Source: Zingiber officinale
Taxonomy: Eukaryota > Streptophyta > Magnoliopsida > Zingiberales > Zingiberaceae
Direction of reading: 5' to 3'
Length of the DNA: 64,000 nucleotides
Assembly (NCBI RefSeq): GCF_018446385.1
Contig: NW_024589887.1
Location: 1-64,000 of the forward strand
Each line of letters begins with the position of its first letter. Position 1 is the first letter of the stretch. Both the position numbers and the translations under genes were made by a program. Below are positions 21,661 to 33,104 of this stretch, in pieces. The notes under the pieces were generated by a model. That model saw nothing but the letters and a program-made list of their open reading frames with translations. It made no database searches and was not told where the DNA came from.

Positions 21661-24600
21661 ATGGATTCGTTGCTCAACCCCGCCTCCCTTTCCGCTGCAA
21701 CGGAGGCGCTTTCTCCGCCCTCTCTCCGCATCCGCGCGCCAATTTCGTCCGACGAAAACGAGCCGCTGCTGGTACTGGAGGAGGAGGAGGAGGAGGAGGA
21801 GGCGGCGGAGTTGGCGGAGGAATTTAACACCGCCTCTGACGCCGACGAAGAGAGCGTCGGCTCGTCGGAGGTCATCGTGTTGCCCAAAGGAGCTGGCTTG
21901 CCGAGCAATTCCTGGATGCCTAAAGCTAAGCCCTCTGGGGACGGGGAATCCGATGAGGAGCTGGTCGAGGAGGATGAAGAAAATGAGTTATATGAAGATT
22001 TTGATGAGATTTACGATGCTATGAGTGTGGAAGATGGGTTGGGAGATGGTTCGCCATCTGAAAACTTCAATATTGAGGATGGTTCACGAGATGTGATTAC
22101 CGGTGTTGAGGAGAAAGAACCAGCTCAGGATGACACTCTTCAAAGAACAGAAGAAGAGAGGCAAATCGAGGATGAGGGAGCCACAGAGGATGAGAAAGTC
22201 GAGAATTTTCCCATTGAGTTGGGAGAAATTTCCAGTCCAGGTATTAAAGCTGTTCCACTTGTTGATACACTAGAAAAGGAACCAGTAGACATCCACTCCA
22301 TGGACGGTCACATTACAGAAGCCTCGCCGGGGAAGGGTGATGTGATGAGTAGTAGTAGTACTGAAGGACCTTTTGATGTTGTGGATGATAAGGTAGCTGT
22401 CATCGCATTTGAGGCAGGTTCTGAAATTGTGGATGTTCCTGCAAATTTTGAGGGTGTTCATTCATCCGTTCATGAGATAAGGAAAAATATTCAAAAGACT
22501 GAATTGGATGTGAATGCCCCTGAGGTGCACTGTGATAATACCTCCGTGCCTGTCTCAGATTTAGATGGATCAGTTCCATATGAGCAATCTCTATCTGCTA
22601 CTGCCAATGAATCTGAAAGGGAGGAGCTAGAGGTTAAAGGAGATGAGTCTAAGGATAGCAAAGCTCAAGCGCCAAGTTTGGTACCAGATGATTTGGTTAA
22701 ATCAAGGACATTCTTGGCCTCTGAGGCAATAAAAGAGATGCTGCAGGAAGTGGAAGGTCTTCCAAATGGAAGTGCTGATTCAAAGTTTGACAGCTCAAAG
22801 GACATAGATGGTAAAATTGTCTCAGATTCAGATGAAGATACTGTTAGCAATGTGGAGGATCCGAATCAGATCATGGATGTTGAGGCATTGGTTGCGCTCT
22901 TGAAGTCAGCAAGCAGCTCTACTGCTGATGGAAGGATTGTTGCCACTTCTCTAGACTCTTATAGGAGTGCCCTACATGATCTTCCAACTGGCTTAGGATC
23001 TTCATTCCAGCCTCTAAAACCTCCAATGCACCTCTTACGAGCTAACCCTGTTCCCTCTTCTGAAGTAGCTGTGACACCCGAGCCTGATAACAACATGACT
23101 GAAGAACAGAAGAAGTTGCATGAGAAGATTGAGCAGCTGAAAGTGATGTTTCTCCGTCTTGTTCATAGGTTGGGGCTTTCACCTGAAGACCCTTTGGTCA
23201 TCCAAGTTCTCTATCATCTGAGCTTTGCTGAAGGTATTCACAGTGGAACGCAAAGACGTCAACCATTTAATAATATTGAGAGTGCAAAAAGGCTGGCACT
23301 GCAGCTTGAAGAGAATGGCAAAGAGAGTCTAGACTTCTCATGCAACATTCTTATTATTGGGAAGAGTGGGGTGGGTAAGAGTGCAACCATTAATTCCATT
23401 TTCGGTGAGGAGATGACTCAAACTAGTGCATTTGAGCCAGCAACCTCTTCTGTCAAAGGAATCAGTGGAATGGTAGATGGGATTAAAATTCATGTAATGG
23501 ACACTCCAGGTCTCAGAGCTGCTACTATGGACCAGGGATCAAGCAGGAGGATGCTGACATCAATAAAGAAGAACACAAAGAGAAACCCTCCTGAAATTGT
23601 TTTGTATGTGGATCGCTTGGACACTGCAGGCAGAGATCAGAATGATTTGCCTCTGCTAAAATCAATCACAAGCACTATGGGTGTGTCTGTTTGGTCCAAT
23701 GCCATCATCGTTCTCACACATGCTGGTTCTGCACCTCCTGAGGGACCTATGGGTTCTCCCTTGAGTTATGAGGTGTTTGTCGCTAAGCGGACACATGCTG
23801 TCCAGCAGTCCATTCGGATAGCTGCTGGAGACATGCGCTTAATGAATCCAGTAGCTCTTGTAGAGAATCATCAATCCTGCAGAAGGAACAGGGAGGGCCA
23901 AGGCATGCTTCCCAATGGTGTAATTTGGAGGCCACAATTGTTGCTGCTTTGTGTTTCTTCAAAGATAATATCAGAAGTCAATTCCCTTCTAAAGCTTCAG
24001 GATTCTTCTCCTGCAAAGTTGTTTGGACTACAAACTCTGTTCCCGCCACTTCCTTTCTTGTTATCTTCATTATTGCAGCCAAGAGAACATCCAAAACTGC
24101 CCACTGACCAAAGAGTTGACAATGATATTTTTGACGTTGATTCTGATGACTTATCAGATGAGGAAGAAGAAAATGGATATGATCAACTTCCTCCTTTTAA
24201 GCCCTTGAGGAAATTGCAGATTGCCAAGCTCACCAAGGAGCAAAAAAGAGCCTACTATGATGAGTATGATTACCGGGTGAAGCTTCTTCAGAAGAAACAG
24301 TGGAAAGATGAGCTCAAAAGACGGCAAGGTTTTGGGGATGATGAGATGGTTGAAGACTTTTATTATGATGATGCCCCAGCAACTGTTCCAAACCCTATGC
24401 CTGATATGGTATTACCACCCTCGTTTGACTGTGATGCCCCAACATATCGATACCGTTTTCTAGGGCCAACTTCCCATCTTCAGGTTCGGCCAGTATTGGA
24501 TGCACATGGCTGGGACCATGATTGTGGTTTTGACGGGTTAAACCTTGAGGAGAACCTTGCTTTCGCTGGCCGATTTCCAACTGTGTTATCTGCTCAAGTG

Positions 24601-25212
24601 ACCAAGGACAAAAGGGAATTCAGTATCCATGTTGATTCCTGCATTGCAGCTAAGCATGGAGAAGTCGGTTCCACTCTTACAGGTCTCAACATTCAAGCGA
24701 TTGGAAAACAACTAGCTTACACCATGCGGGGCGAGACCAAACGAAAGACCTCAAAGAAGAACAAGACCACAGGAGGGATTTCTGTAACCTTCTTGGGGAA
24801 AACTATAACCACTGGATTAAAATTTGAAGACCAACTGTCTATTGGGAAGCAGTTGAGTGTAACTGCAACCACTGGTGCTGTACGAGCACAAGGTGATATT
24901 GCTTATGGGATAAATTTGGAAGCACGTTTGCGAGACAAGGAGTATCCCATTAGCCAAGGGCTTTCGACCTTGGTGATCTCTCTGATGAGGATGCGTAATA
25001 ACTCGATTTTGGGTGCAAACTTTCAGACTCAGAGTCCTGTTGGAAGACACTCGAAGGTGGTGGTTCGTGTCGGCCTGAACAACAAGATGAATGGGCAGAT
25101 CATCATCAGGATGAGCACCTCAGAAAATCTTCAAATTGCATTAGTGGGTATTATACCCATTGCTCTTTCTATGCTCAAGAGCATGATATATGGTGATGAA
25201 ACCACATATTAG
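21661..25212 (+). CDS. TOC132: TOC159-class chloroplast import receptor (TOC132/120-like)
   Basis: An intronless 1,183-residue protein in the outer chloroplast envelope that recognises transit peptides and gates preproteins into the TOC channel. The N-terminal A domain (residues 1 to about 540) is acidic, with an unbroken Glu run near 39-46. The G domain follows: P-loop GKSGVGKS at 567-574, DTPGL at 614-618, and THAGS near 686 as the G4-like motif. An acidic patch (DDLSDEEEE) and LPPFKPLRK lead to the C-terminal M domain (about 905-1183), with PTYRYRFL, HGWDHDCGFDGLNLE and GLNNKMNGQI. I chose 21661 because MDSLLNPASL resembles the family start; an in-frame ATG at 21577 would add 28 residues of leader-like sequence. 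TOC132/120 prefer housekeeping preproteins, TOC159 photosynthetic ones; the moderate A domain favours the former but does not decide it. A solo LTR ends 428 bp upstream. Confidence 0.93.
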   Translation: MDSLLNPASLSAATEALSPPSLRIRAPISSDENEPLLVLEEEEEEEEAAELAEEFNTASDADEESVGSSEVIVLPKGAGLPSNSWMPKAKPSGDGESDEELVEEDEENELYEDFDEIYDAMSVEDGLGDGSPSENFNIEDGSRDVITGVEEKEPAQDDTLQRTEEERQIEDEGATEDEKVENFPIELGEISSPGIKAVPLVDTLEKEPVDIHSMDGHITEASPGKGDVMSSSSTEGPFDVVDDKVAVIAFEAGSEIVDVPANFEGVHSSVHEIRKNIQKTELDVNAPEVHCDNTSVPVSDLDGSVPYEQSLSATANESEREELEVKGDESKDSKAQAPSLVPDDLVKSRTFLASEAIKEMLQEVEGLPNGSADSKFDSSKDIDGKIVSDSDEDTVSNVEDPNQIMDVEALVALLKSASSSTADGRIVATSLDSYRSALHDLPTGLGSSFQPLKPPMHLLRANPVPSSEVAVTPEPDNNMTEEQKKLHEKIEQLKVMFLRLVHRLGLSPEDPLVIQVLYHLSFAEGIHSGTQRRQPFNNIESAKRLALQLEENGKESLDFSCNILIIGKSGVGKSATINSIFGEEMTQTSAFEPATSSVKGISGMVDGIKIHVMDTPGLRAATMDQGSSRRMLTSIKKNTKRNPPEIVLYVDRLDTAGRDQNDLPLLKSITSTMGVSVWSNAIIVLTHAGSAPPEGPMGSPLSYEVFVAKRTHAVQQSIRIAAGDMRLMNPVALVENHQSCRRNREGQGMLPNGVIWRPQLLLLCVSSKIISEVNSLLKLQDSSPAKLFGLQTLFPPLPFLLSSLLQPREHPKLPTDQRVDNDIFDVDSDDLSDEEEENGYDQLPPFKPLRKLQIAKLTKEQKRAYYDEYDYRVKLLQKKQWKDELKRRQGFGDDEMVEDFYYDDAPATVPNPMPDMVLPPSFDCDAPTYRYRFLGPTSHLQVRPVLDAHGWDHDCGFDGLNLEENLAFAGRFPTVLSAQVTKDKREFSIHVDSCIAAKHGEVGSTLTGLNIQAIGKQLAYTMRGETKRKTSKKNKTTGGISVTFLGKTITTGLKFEDQLSIGKQLSVTATTGAVRAQGDIAYGINLEARLRDKEYPISQGLSTLVISLMRMRNNSILGANFQTQSPVGRHSKVVVRVGLNNKMNGQIIIRMSTSENLQIALVGIIPIALSMLKSMIYGDETTY

Positions 25213-25890
25213 CTAGATTTGGTAGCAAGTTTGAGTCCTGAAAAGTTCCACAAATAGTGTTGATGCTCAATCTATGAATTTCCATTTTGTTAAAAACCTT
25301 TGCAGGTATATATGGTCTATTGTTTATTTCCTAAAATTTGTAGGGATGATGAGTTGGAACTAATGAGGCAGTAAGTCACTTTCATTCCATACTTGGGTTT
25401 TCATTAATGTGCAAGTCATTTGGTTCCCTTTCGTTCTTGCTTTTATTAACTTTGTTTTTCCCCTTTAATGGCACGTTATTGAGCGTTTATGATAATTATT
25501 TTATGGTTACATCATCACAGATTAAGTAGACTGCCAACTTTATTAATTAGGCTTGGACCATAAGATAGACAGACAGGTATTTATCTGGATGATCGAGTAG
25601 GAATTGAGTTTGATCCAGATCGATATCTGGTGTGGTTTAAGAAATTTTACAAAGATCACTGCAGTTCAATTGTTGTGCCTTGCGAGGTTGTTGGGATCGG
25701 TCGTGGGGTGATAAAATGGCTGGGCTGTGATTGGTGAATTTGGCTCGCATGCTCGAAATGGACTGGGTTCATCTGATGTGATGTGGAAGTTGATAGAGAG
25801 CAGAAGTGTTGCCAGCTGGTGCGGATGCGACTCAGCAATGGTGTTTGGTTTGCTACGGAGGGGAAACAGACTCAAGGGCTCGTAGCTTCG
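25213..25890. other. 3' flank of the TOC gene, no gene
   Basis: Probable 3' UTR for the first few hundred bases, then intergenic DNA reaching the pseudogene on the other strand. Nothing else seen. Confidence 0.4.
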
Positions 25891-27260
25891 TCAAGCCAAA
25901 TAAGTGATGTATTGGTAGTCAGCGTTCAGGAAAGTGTTGCCTGCTATGTATCATAGATAGGGCTATAAATGAATCAAATATTCATGAATAAGTTTGATAT
26001 TCGACTTAATAAGTCTGATATTTGGCTTGATAAGAACTTGTTTATGTTCGTTCAATATACATTAGATTAATTAAATAAATAAGCTTGAATAACTTGTTAA
26101 GCTAAACAAACAAGTTTGAACACATATGTGTTCAGCTTGTTAATGTTCGTGAATAATATTTACGAATCATATTTATTAATAAAAATTATTTTCAATATGC
26201 TAAATAAATAAATAATAAAATAAATAAATAAATTTAAATTATCAATCTTAATAACTAATAAAACAATTAAAAGTTTCAAACAATCAAACAAGCTTGAATT
26301 GAGAGCTTGATAAGATCTAAATGAACCAAGCTTAAACCAAGTTTAAGCCAAGCTCGAACCAAGCTCAAGCCAAGCTTCAATTGAGAGCTTGATAACATTT
26401 AAATGAACCAAGCTCAAATCAAGCTTCAAACAAGCTCAAGCTCATAAAAAATAAACCAAGTCAAACTTGAATACTCATTTCAAAAGCTTAGTTCATTTTA
26501 AGCTCGGCTCGACTCGACTCGGCTCGACTCGGCTCGATTATCTTATCAAACAAGTTTGAACACTCCAAAGCTAGGCTCGGCTCGGCTCGGTTTGACTTGT
26601 TTACAGTCCTAATCATAGACAGAACCCCAGTTCTCAATCTGATCAGATAGTGGTTTCTTATGGATTTTTACATGACGGCTGAAAAGTTTCTGCTTGAGCA
26701 ATTTTAAGAAATCCAAAACATCCATCAACTTCTGCATAACAAATGGCTATTAGAGTTAAACTGGTCTGAACTGTAATAAGTGATGTATTTACAAGGCAGA
26801 GGAATAGGTAACTTACAGTCCTGTTGTTGAAAAGATCCTCGTAATAGAGTAGAATATGACGGGAGCTTTTGAAATAATCCAAAGCATCAGTACCCAATTT
26901 ATAGACATGCTTTAGTTCAGGGATCAATGATGTTATATTGATTGTGGGCTTATAATTTGCAAGAATATCAGCCTGCATATTGTACAAGTATCAATTGTTA
27001 AAATTCTAGTTTGTGAGGGTCTATGGTTCACACATTTCTCAAGTTAGAACAAATATACAATAACAGATCACCTCATCCTTGGAATGCACATGAGCTTTAT
27101 GGCCCCCATTTAGTTGCTTCAGGTTGCGATCATGAGTATTTGCAAGTATTGAAACTAAACGACGGAGTAGATTTCTTCACAAAAGCAATATTGCAAAAAC
27201 TCCTCTCTTATTGAAATACTCGTTTATGCTTTTGTGATGTTACATGACACGCTAAAAGTG
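25891..27260 (-). pseudogene. Sulfotransferase-like gene, decayed and MITE-split
   Basis: Minus-strand exons match the plant P-loop sulfotransferase-like family (nodulation-protein-H-like). Exon A (27,072 to about 27,255): HHKSINEYFNKRG, RNLLRRLVSILAN, LNGGHKAHVHSKDE. Exon B (26,817-26,972, 52 codons): LANYKPTINITSLIPELK, YFKSSRHILLYYEDLFNNR. Exon C (from 26,731 down): KLMDVLDFLKL, SRHVKIHKKPLSDQIENW, then a 654-bp hAT MITE, then FLNADYQ and a stop at 25,891-25,893. Boundaries between A, B and C are GT-AG. Damage: in-frame stops in exon A at 27,240-27,242 (TAA, where the family has Glu) and 27,177-27,179 (TGA where the family has Arg, a CpG-type change), the MITE in exon C, and a frame slip after it. 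Upstream exons with the 5'-PSB P-loop were not found; a solo LTR lies there. Function is lost. Confidence 0.8.
25958..26611. mobile_element. hAT-type MITE, 654 bp
   Basis: The ends are imperfect terminal inverted repeats (TAGGGCTATAAATGAATC on the left, complement TAGGACTGTAAACAAGTC on the right). A perfect 8-bp target duplication ATCATAGA flanks it (25,950-25,957 and 26,612-26,619). TAGGG-type ends with 8-bp duplications define hAT non-autonomous elements. The interior is rich in 'aagctcgaaccaagctc' and 'ctcggctcgactcg' phrases, with no coding capacity. It lies inside the last exon of the sulfotransferase-like pseudogene. Confidence 0.9.
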
Positions 27261-27346
27261 CAGGTAAGCTTGTCAAAACATTACACACAAGATTAATCGA
27301 AGGCAGCACAACTACATGCAAAATAGGAACAAAAATATATTGTTAA

Positions 27347-28885
27347 TGATCCTATCTGAAAGCTGGAGAGACGGTGCGTTGGGTAGGTGGATGCGTTGTT
27401 GACTGGGGGTGGACTAAGAATTGGAGAAAAGAGGAGCTTCTTCTTCTTCTTTGCGTACATCAAAGAGAGTAGACAAAACGTTAGTGCCAAAATTAGAGAA
27501 GGGGTCCCTGACATAGGTCCTTCGACGTTCAAGTTAGTAGAGTGGCGGGACAGAAATAAGATGAAGAGCGGTAGATGTGTCGCACGCATGTGAGCGTACC
27601 TTGCCAACAGAGAGGACCCCCTTTATATACCACCTCTCATAACCTCCGCAATAATGAGGTGGCAGAGACTGTCGAATGTCAGAGACTGTCGAGTAAAGGA
27701 AGATGTATCGTTACTATCCGAGAAATCTTCCGTTACACATATAACTTTCACCATTAATGAAGTGGTTAAAAGAATATGTTGTCATAATGTGTCGGCTGAT
27801 GACAGACGTATAGTCACCTTCGGAGAAGGTTCTATTAAACACATATGTTGTAATAGAAAAATATTCTCCGACGAATGATTGTTATTGTCTGACAGGTTGT
27901 TGTGATTCCTGACAATGTTGTCCCTCGCTCATATCTCGGCCGGACAATTAGCCAACCAGATGTATATTATTTAGGCAGAGAGATACATAGGAGGCAAAGC
28001 ACTGAGTCCCGTAAGACCGTCTGATCCTTGTGTCGCTCGAGTGTATATTGTGCTGCTAGGGATATGACATTTGAATAGAGAGAGCCAAGTCTCATAGGTT
28101 CGGCCGGTTCTATGATCGACCGGCCATACGCGGGGATATTTGCTCCTAAGGAATGGGGAACTGAGCCTCGATCGGTGCTTTCAGTCGATCGTCCTTATAC
28201 TTGGAGGCTTGTTCTCGATCGGTGTTTTCAGCCGATCATCCTTGTACTTGGAGGCTTGTTCCTGAAGTGATAACCTGAGCTCTGGAAGTGGATCAACACT
28301 GAGAGTTGCCCTGGATATCTGCTCTACGTAGGAGGTAAGGACGTTGAGCCTCGTAAATATGACCAACATTATACTCTGGTCTCTAAGAATCACACTGTAG
28401 CAACAAGAAAGTATATCTCATATGCTCGACTGACACGTTAAGGCTGGTCGGATTTACTCTGTGTATCTTGGCAATGAATGGAACTATCAATCCTTGCAAT
28501 CGGACCAACTTTAGAACGGACCGACCATATGTTGAGAGTTGGGCTCTGAAAATGGGAAGATAGATCCCCAAAGCCAGCCGAATGAACGTGCGACCGACAC
28601 TATCACATACCGACATTCTGCTAAATCCCGATCGGATTATGGTTAACCGGAGATATACTAGGTATCTCGACACATACTAGGTATCTCGGCACAGGAGTAA
28701 AGCACTAGGTTCGACCGGCTCTCAGACCAGTCGTCCTTGGATTAAGGGCCTTAGCACTAGGTGAGGAGCGAAGTCCTGTGACTTAGTGACATGCTGACTG
28801 CCACCTCATCTTGACTTTTACCACTACCTCACATTGACTTTGACCGCTATGTCATACTTGAATCTGCTTGTAACATCTCGTATCA
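27347..28885 (-). mobile_element. Solo LTR, 1,539 bp, TSD GTTAA
   Basis: The plus strand starts TGATCCTATCTG and ends CTCGTATCA. Perfect GTTAA copies flank it (27,342-27,346 and 28,886-28,890). Minus orientation is shown by the U5-type 'tccttcgacgttcaagtta' near the left end and a reversed TATA ('ctttatatacc', about 27,622). U3 (28.1-28.6 kb) holds two tandem 46-bp copies of 'gatcggt.ttttcag.cgat' at 28,169-28,262. No internal domain is present. Confidence 0.85.
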
Positions 28886-28890
28886 GTTAA

Positions 28891-31390
28891 AATCACTAAG
28901 TGTTTGGTTCTTAAAAGAGAAGTTGGCCATGAAATTCAAGGTGAAAAGCTTTTTAGAAAAAACTTTTTCGAGTTCCAACATTTTTTTTTTGAATGTTTTT
29001 CTAATGGATTTATAGAGACAATATCTAGAAAATAAGTCCCTTCGGTTTTGTGCAAAGTTCGATAGCCTGCATGTCAACAAGCATCAGGATCAGCTGATGC
29101 TCTAGCTAATGAATTCTAGTTTAACACGACCCATGATCCATGCACAACATCATAGAAATGAATGGATCGATTCCATAGGCTCATTCTAGGTTTATACTAT
29201 TTTTTGGTCAACAAGGAGCTCAAGTCGAGCCAAACTTTTATTCATGAAACTTAATTAGCAATAAAAAAAGAATGCACCTCTACAGCCCTTATTAAGGTCA
29301 TCTGCTAAGCCTTATAAAGAACAACTTTAATGAACCAAGGGTAACATCAAGAATGATCGTTGGGCTTGTACATACATAACACATACATCAACAAAGGTAC
29401 CATTATGATCTTTATAGATGCCCCCAAGCCGCTGTATTGATGTTGGCCATCCAAATGATTACTGCCACCAAACTTAGCAACAAGAAACCGAAAGGTCTGG
29501 TACATAAGCAGAAAACTCTCTAGGACAGTGGTGGATCATGATGGAACATAACTAGTCAATACTTTAACTAAGCTTAATAGGATGCTAGTTTTGTATTATG
29601 CAGAAACTAAATGATACAAGTTCAAAACTAACTAGTTGTCTCAATGTATCTCACTAGATTGGAAATTAAGAAGCAAGAATCACATGTAGTCGAGTTAACA
29701 TATTTCACTGGGATTCCAGTTAGTCTGAAGTTGAATTGCAAATGCAATAAGATAATGGAAATGCCATAGTATTGAGACAAAAATCAACATTAAGGTACAG
29801 ACTTCACAAGTTCAATTTGATTTTCACAAGTTCATTGGCAACATTGCAGATTATATAGTTAATTAGCTTAGCATAAAACCTTGAATCTGCTAAAAAAATA
29901 TTGCATAGCATATTCTATGATGTTTGGTCACTATAGAGTCCACCACATCACTAGCCATGATTAATGTAAAACATATCACACATGGGATATGTCATAAGCC
30001 TGAGACCATATAGAGATAAAAGTGCATGATCCCACTTAAACATACACCAGCATAAAGACCTTACTTTCCAATCTATATTCCTTTTGAGCTTCCTCCCAAA
30101 CCTAATGGAGTGAAAATTCTTGATGACCAAACAAAGATGTAAAAACTAGGTAAATCCATATCTTTTTGAGTTTTATCATGGAAAAGATAAATCATCTCAT
30201 ACGTAGTCCAAATCTGAAAATCACATGATCTCACCACAAATTAAGTTTTCCATCAGAGTAAATATTTGTTTGAACAACAGCAACCCTAAAATGATCAAGA
30301 AAGGCAAACAATATAAACTTAAACATCCCTATCACCATCATAAGGGAAACAAAATACATAAACAATCAGGTTGCATGAGTGATATAGCCTGCATAAGCTC
30401 AAAGAGGATAAGATTCTTTATCATCATCGTCAACATCATTTGTGTTTAAATTTAAAAATTATTATTTATGATTAAAATATTTATTCTGATGAAAATAAAA
30501 ATATATTTTTCATAAAAAGTTTTCACTGATCCAATTTTTTCTATTCTAGTTTAAATATGCTGCATTTAAGAGGGATTATATTTCATTTTAGACTTTTTTT
30601 ACTAGAAAAATGAGGGCAACTAGATAAATCGTTGTGCATCAGGAAATTGGAAGGGAGTTGAACAAAGAAAAATTTATATGTAGGGCTAAAAATAAATTTT
30701 TTCTGACATAGAGACTGAACACAATTTTAACTTTGCTATTAAGGATTTAGGACTATATATGATTCTTTTGTTCTCAAATATTTTCTTTCTTTTCCATGAA
30801 CCAATCAAAGGAAAAAAACAATATACCCATCGGAAAAAGGCAACACGTGCACGAGTGGACGGGATCCTCTGGACCTGTACCCCTGGTCCGTTCCTGGACC
30901 AGGGTATCGCTCACTTGTATAACAGGTGGGATCCAAGGGATTCCATCAATGAATGGAACGGTCCATCCTCTAGATCGTAAAGTGCGATCCATAGCATTCG
31001 TCCTCATACAAGAGGGGGATCATTCAGATTGGAATGTCGGATTCACGTTTTGTTTAATCCAACCAAACAATCCGGCCGCAACCTTTTTCTAATCCTTGAG
31101 AAAGTCGTCATCTTCTGTAAACCCTTCTCTTCCAAGAAGTGATCTCATTGTTATCATCAAGCTCGGCCTGCTAATTATTCTACTAATAATTCTATTAGCA
31201 TAAATTATGTCATTCACGTAAACAATTACCTAAATGACATCTGCGTACGTGACACTATAGACTAACTATTAAAACAACAATCCAATTAATAACAAAAGCT
31301 AAACGTTGTTGTATTACGATCTCATTCAATTGCATCAACAAAAAAACTTTCCTGATTTTGTCCTTGAAGCAACCATTTCCTGCAGCATCC
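28891..31390. other. Gene-free stretch
   Basis: AT-rich intergenic DNA. At 30,840-31,070 a GC-richer block with 'gggatcc', 'ggaccaggg' and near-palindromic phrases looks like a MITE but clear ends were not found. The last 150 bases are likely promoter and leader of the next gene. No coding exon was recognised. Confidence 0.4.
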
Positions 31391-32386
31391 ATGGATTCAC
31401 CGCAGTTGGGCGTCATCGGCATCCTCAAAGAAGCCACCTGCATCCCTCTCAAGAACAAGAAGTTGATGCTCCCCATCATCCTCCTCTCCACGCTCTCCTC
31501 CTCTCTCCTCTCCCTCAGCAACTACGTATCCATCTACCCCCTGCTGCTCAACTTCATCATCAAGCTGTACGTGCTGAACCAGGAGGACCCCAGCACGCCC
31601 CAATTCTTCGACGCCATCATAGGAATCAAAGCCGACGCCGAGGACTTCCTGCACATCTACAAGGTCTTCATCGTCGCCTCCTACCTCTTCTCCCTCCTCT
31701 TCATTATCCTCGTGGTGCAGGCATCGGCCATCACTTACTCCGGCAAGGAATTGACGCTAGAGGACTTGTTGAAGAGGATCAGAGGATCATGGAAGGCGGT
31801 TCTGGTTACAAAGATCCACTTCACATTTTTGTACATTGGCTATACGATTCTGTCAGTGTCTCTGATAGCGGTGTTCATGCTGGACGCGGAGGGGTCTGGT
31901 GTTTGGATTGCAATGGGTGTAATTCTCGGTTTGTTGGCGCGTGTGTTTTATGTGTACTTGGGCATGGTGTGGATGGTTGGGCTGGTGATGTCTGTGTTGG
32001 AGGATGGGTGCTGGGGGCTTGAGGCGTTGAGCAGGGCAGGGGAGGTGGTGAAGGGAAGGAGGTGGCAGGGGTTTGCACTTGCCACCATTCTTCTTGTGGC
32101 TGATGGGGTTTTCACTGGAGGATACGGTTTGGGGATGGGGAAGAGCCATGCTCAGGTGGAGAGGGTGGGGGTCACAGGAGCCGTTGTGGTAATTGTTCTG
32201 CAGCTTCTGAAAGTGCTATCCATGATGGTGCATACTGTGTTCTACTGTGAGTGCAGGGGGATGAATCACAAACAAGGGGAGTTCACTTATCCAAAGGTGA
32301 TAAATTCAAATGTTACTCATAGTGATGATGAAGCAGTCCTCCAAGAGATTTGTGTTTGTGAGAGAGGACTTCTTTTAGTTGCATAG
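31391..32386 (+). CDS. Plant multi-pass membrane protein, unknown function
   Basis: A single-exon, 331-residue protein. The start at 31391 (MDSPQLGVIGILKEA) is preferred over an in-frame ATG 33 bases upstream, because MDSP..LG..GIL.E fits the usual N-terminus of this plant family and upstream residues look like leader. Hydrophobic segments: about 28-55 (LPIILLSTLSSSLLSLSNYV, LLLNFII), about 95-115 (FIVASYLFSLLFIILVV), about 145-165, 170-205 (VWIAMGVILGLLARVFYVYL), about 235-250 and about 265-285. This gives five or six membrane spans with short charged loops (KRIRGSW, KGRRWQG). The C-terminus is hydrophilic. Homologues are widespread in plants as intronless uncharacterised transmembrane genes; no catalytic motif is seen. 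The 5' half is very C-rich at third positions and the 3' half G-rich. Confidence 0.85.
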   Translation: MDSPQLGVIGILKEATCIPLKNKKLMLPIILLSTLSSSLLSLSNYVSIYPLLLNFIIKLYVLNQEDPSTPQFFDAIIGIKADAEDFLHIYKVFIVASYLFSLLFIILVVQASAITYSGKELTLEDLLKRIRGSWKAVLVTKIHFTFLYIGYTILSVSLIAVFMLDAEGSGVWIAMGVILGLLARVFYVYLGMVWMVGLVMSVLEDGCWGLEALSRAGEVVKGRRWQGFALATILLVADGVFTGGYGLGMGKSHAQVERVGVTGAVVVIVLQLLKVLSMMVHTVFYCECRGMNHKQGEFTYPKVINSNVTHSDDEAVLQEICVCERGLLLVA

Positions 32387-33085
32387 TTGTTTCCTATGAT
32401 GGCATCAATAATTCAATTGAAGTAACAAACTCTTCTTAATGATCCCTTCCTGCTAAAATATATAGTTATGCAATCTTTTCCCGCGACGATTACAATTATG
32501 TTTTTAGAAAAAATAATTTCTGAGTGGCCTGAGGTCAATCGATTTTATTTACTCCGAAGTAGATACAGATCAGTAGTATCTTTGAGAACCCCAACTTGTC
32601 TGAATATGAAACTTAAAAGACAGATAACAAGGCTTCCTGAGGAATACAAAGTTATACTGATTTTGGGCATTAATTAACTATAGGCAAAATCTAACTCTAT
32701 TAACTTTGATATTTAAGACTCCAAAAATATAATAAATCTTTCCAAATATGTTGATCTGAGCTGAGAGCACATATCAATAATATGGATAAGTCTAATTTAA
32801 ACTCTTTGTCAAATATATTAAAACATTCTCAAAGTAACATGGTGAAACCAAAACACTTAAAAGCACCTCAAGTCAGTTAGGAGCATCAATGTACTATTAA
32901 CATTGAATTTGAGCTTGTGAGTTAAATGGTATACTCATTGAATTTATACTGCTCAAAAGCAGGAATGTTTTAACATTGAATTTGAGCATCAATGCACCTT
33001 AAGTCATTTTATATCGCTTCTTATAACCTCAGTTAGGAACATCAATACACCATCGTTATACTCATTTCTGATGAGTTGTTATCAA
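32387..33085. other. Gene-free stretch
   Basis: AT-rich. The phrase 'taacattgaatttgagc' occurs twice (about 32,898 and 32,972), and 'gcatcaat.cacc' phrases recur, suggesting local duplication. No gene seen. Confidence 0.4.
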
Positions 33086-33104
33086 TAATGTAACGAGATG
33101 AAGG

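Noticed and set aside
30840-31070. GC-rich block with palindromic phrases considered as a MITE
   Set aside because: No matching terminal inverted repeats and target duplication could be fixed by eye.
31306-32149. Other-frame ORFs inside the membrane protein gene (His-rich plus-strand and Pro/His-rich minus-strand)
   Set aside because: They are shadows of the strongly GC-biased real frame; the hydrophobic pattern and family match belong to the 331-residue frame.
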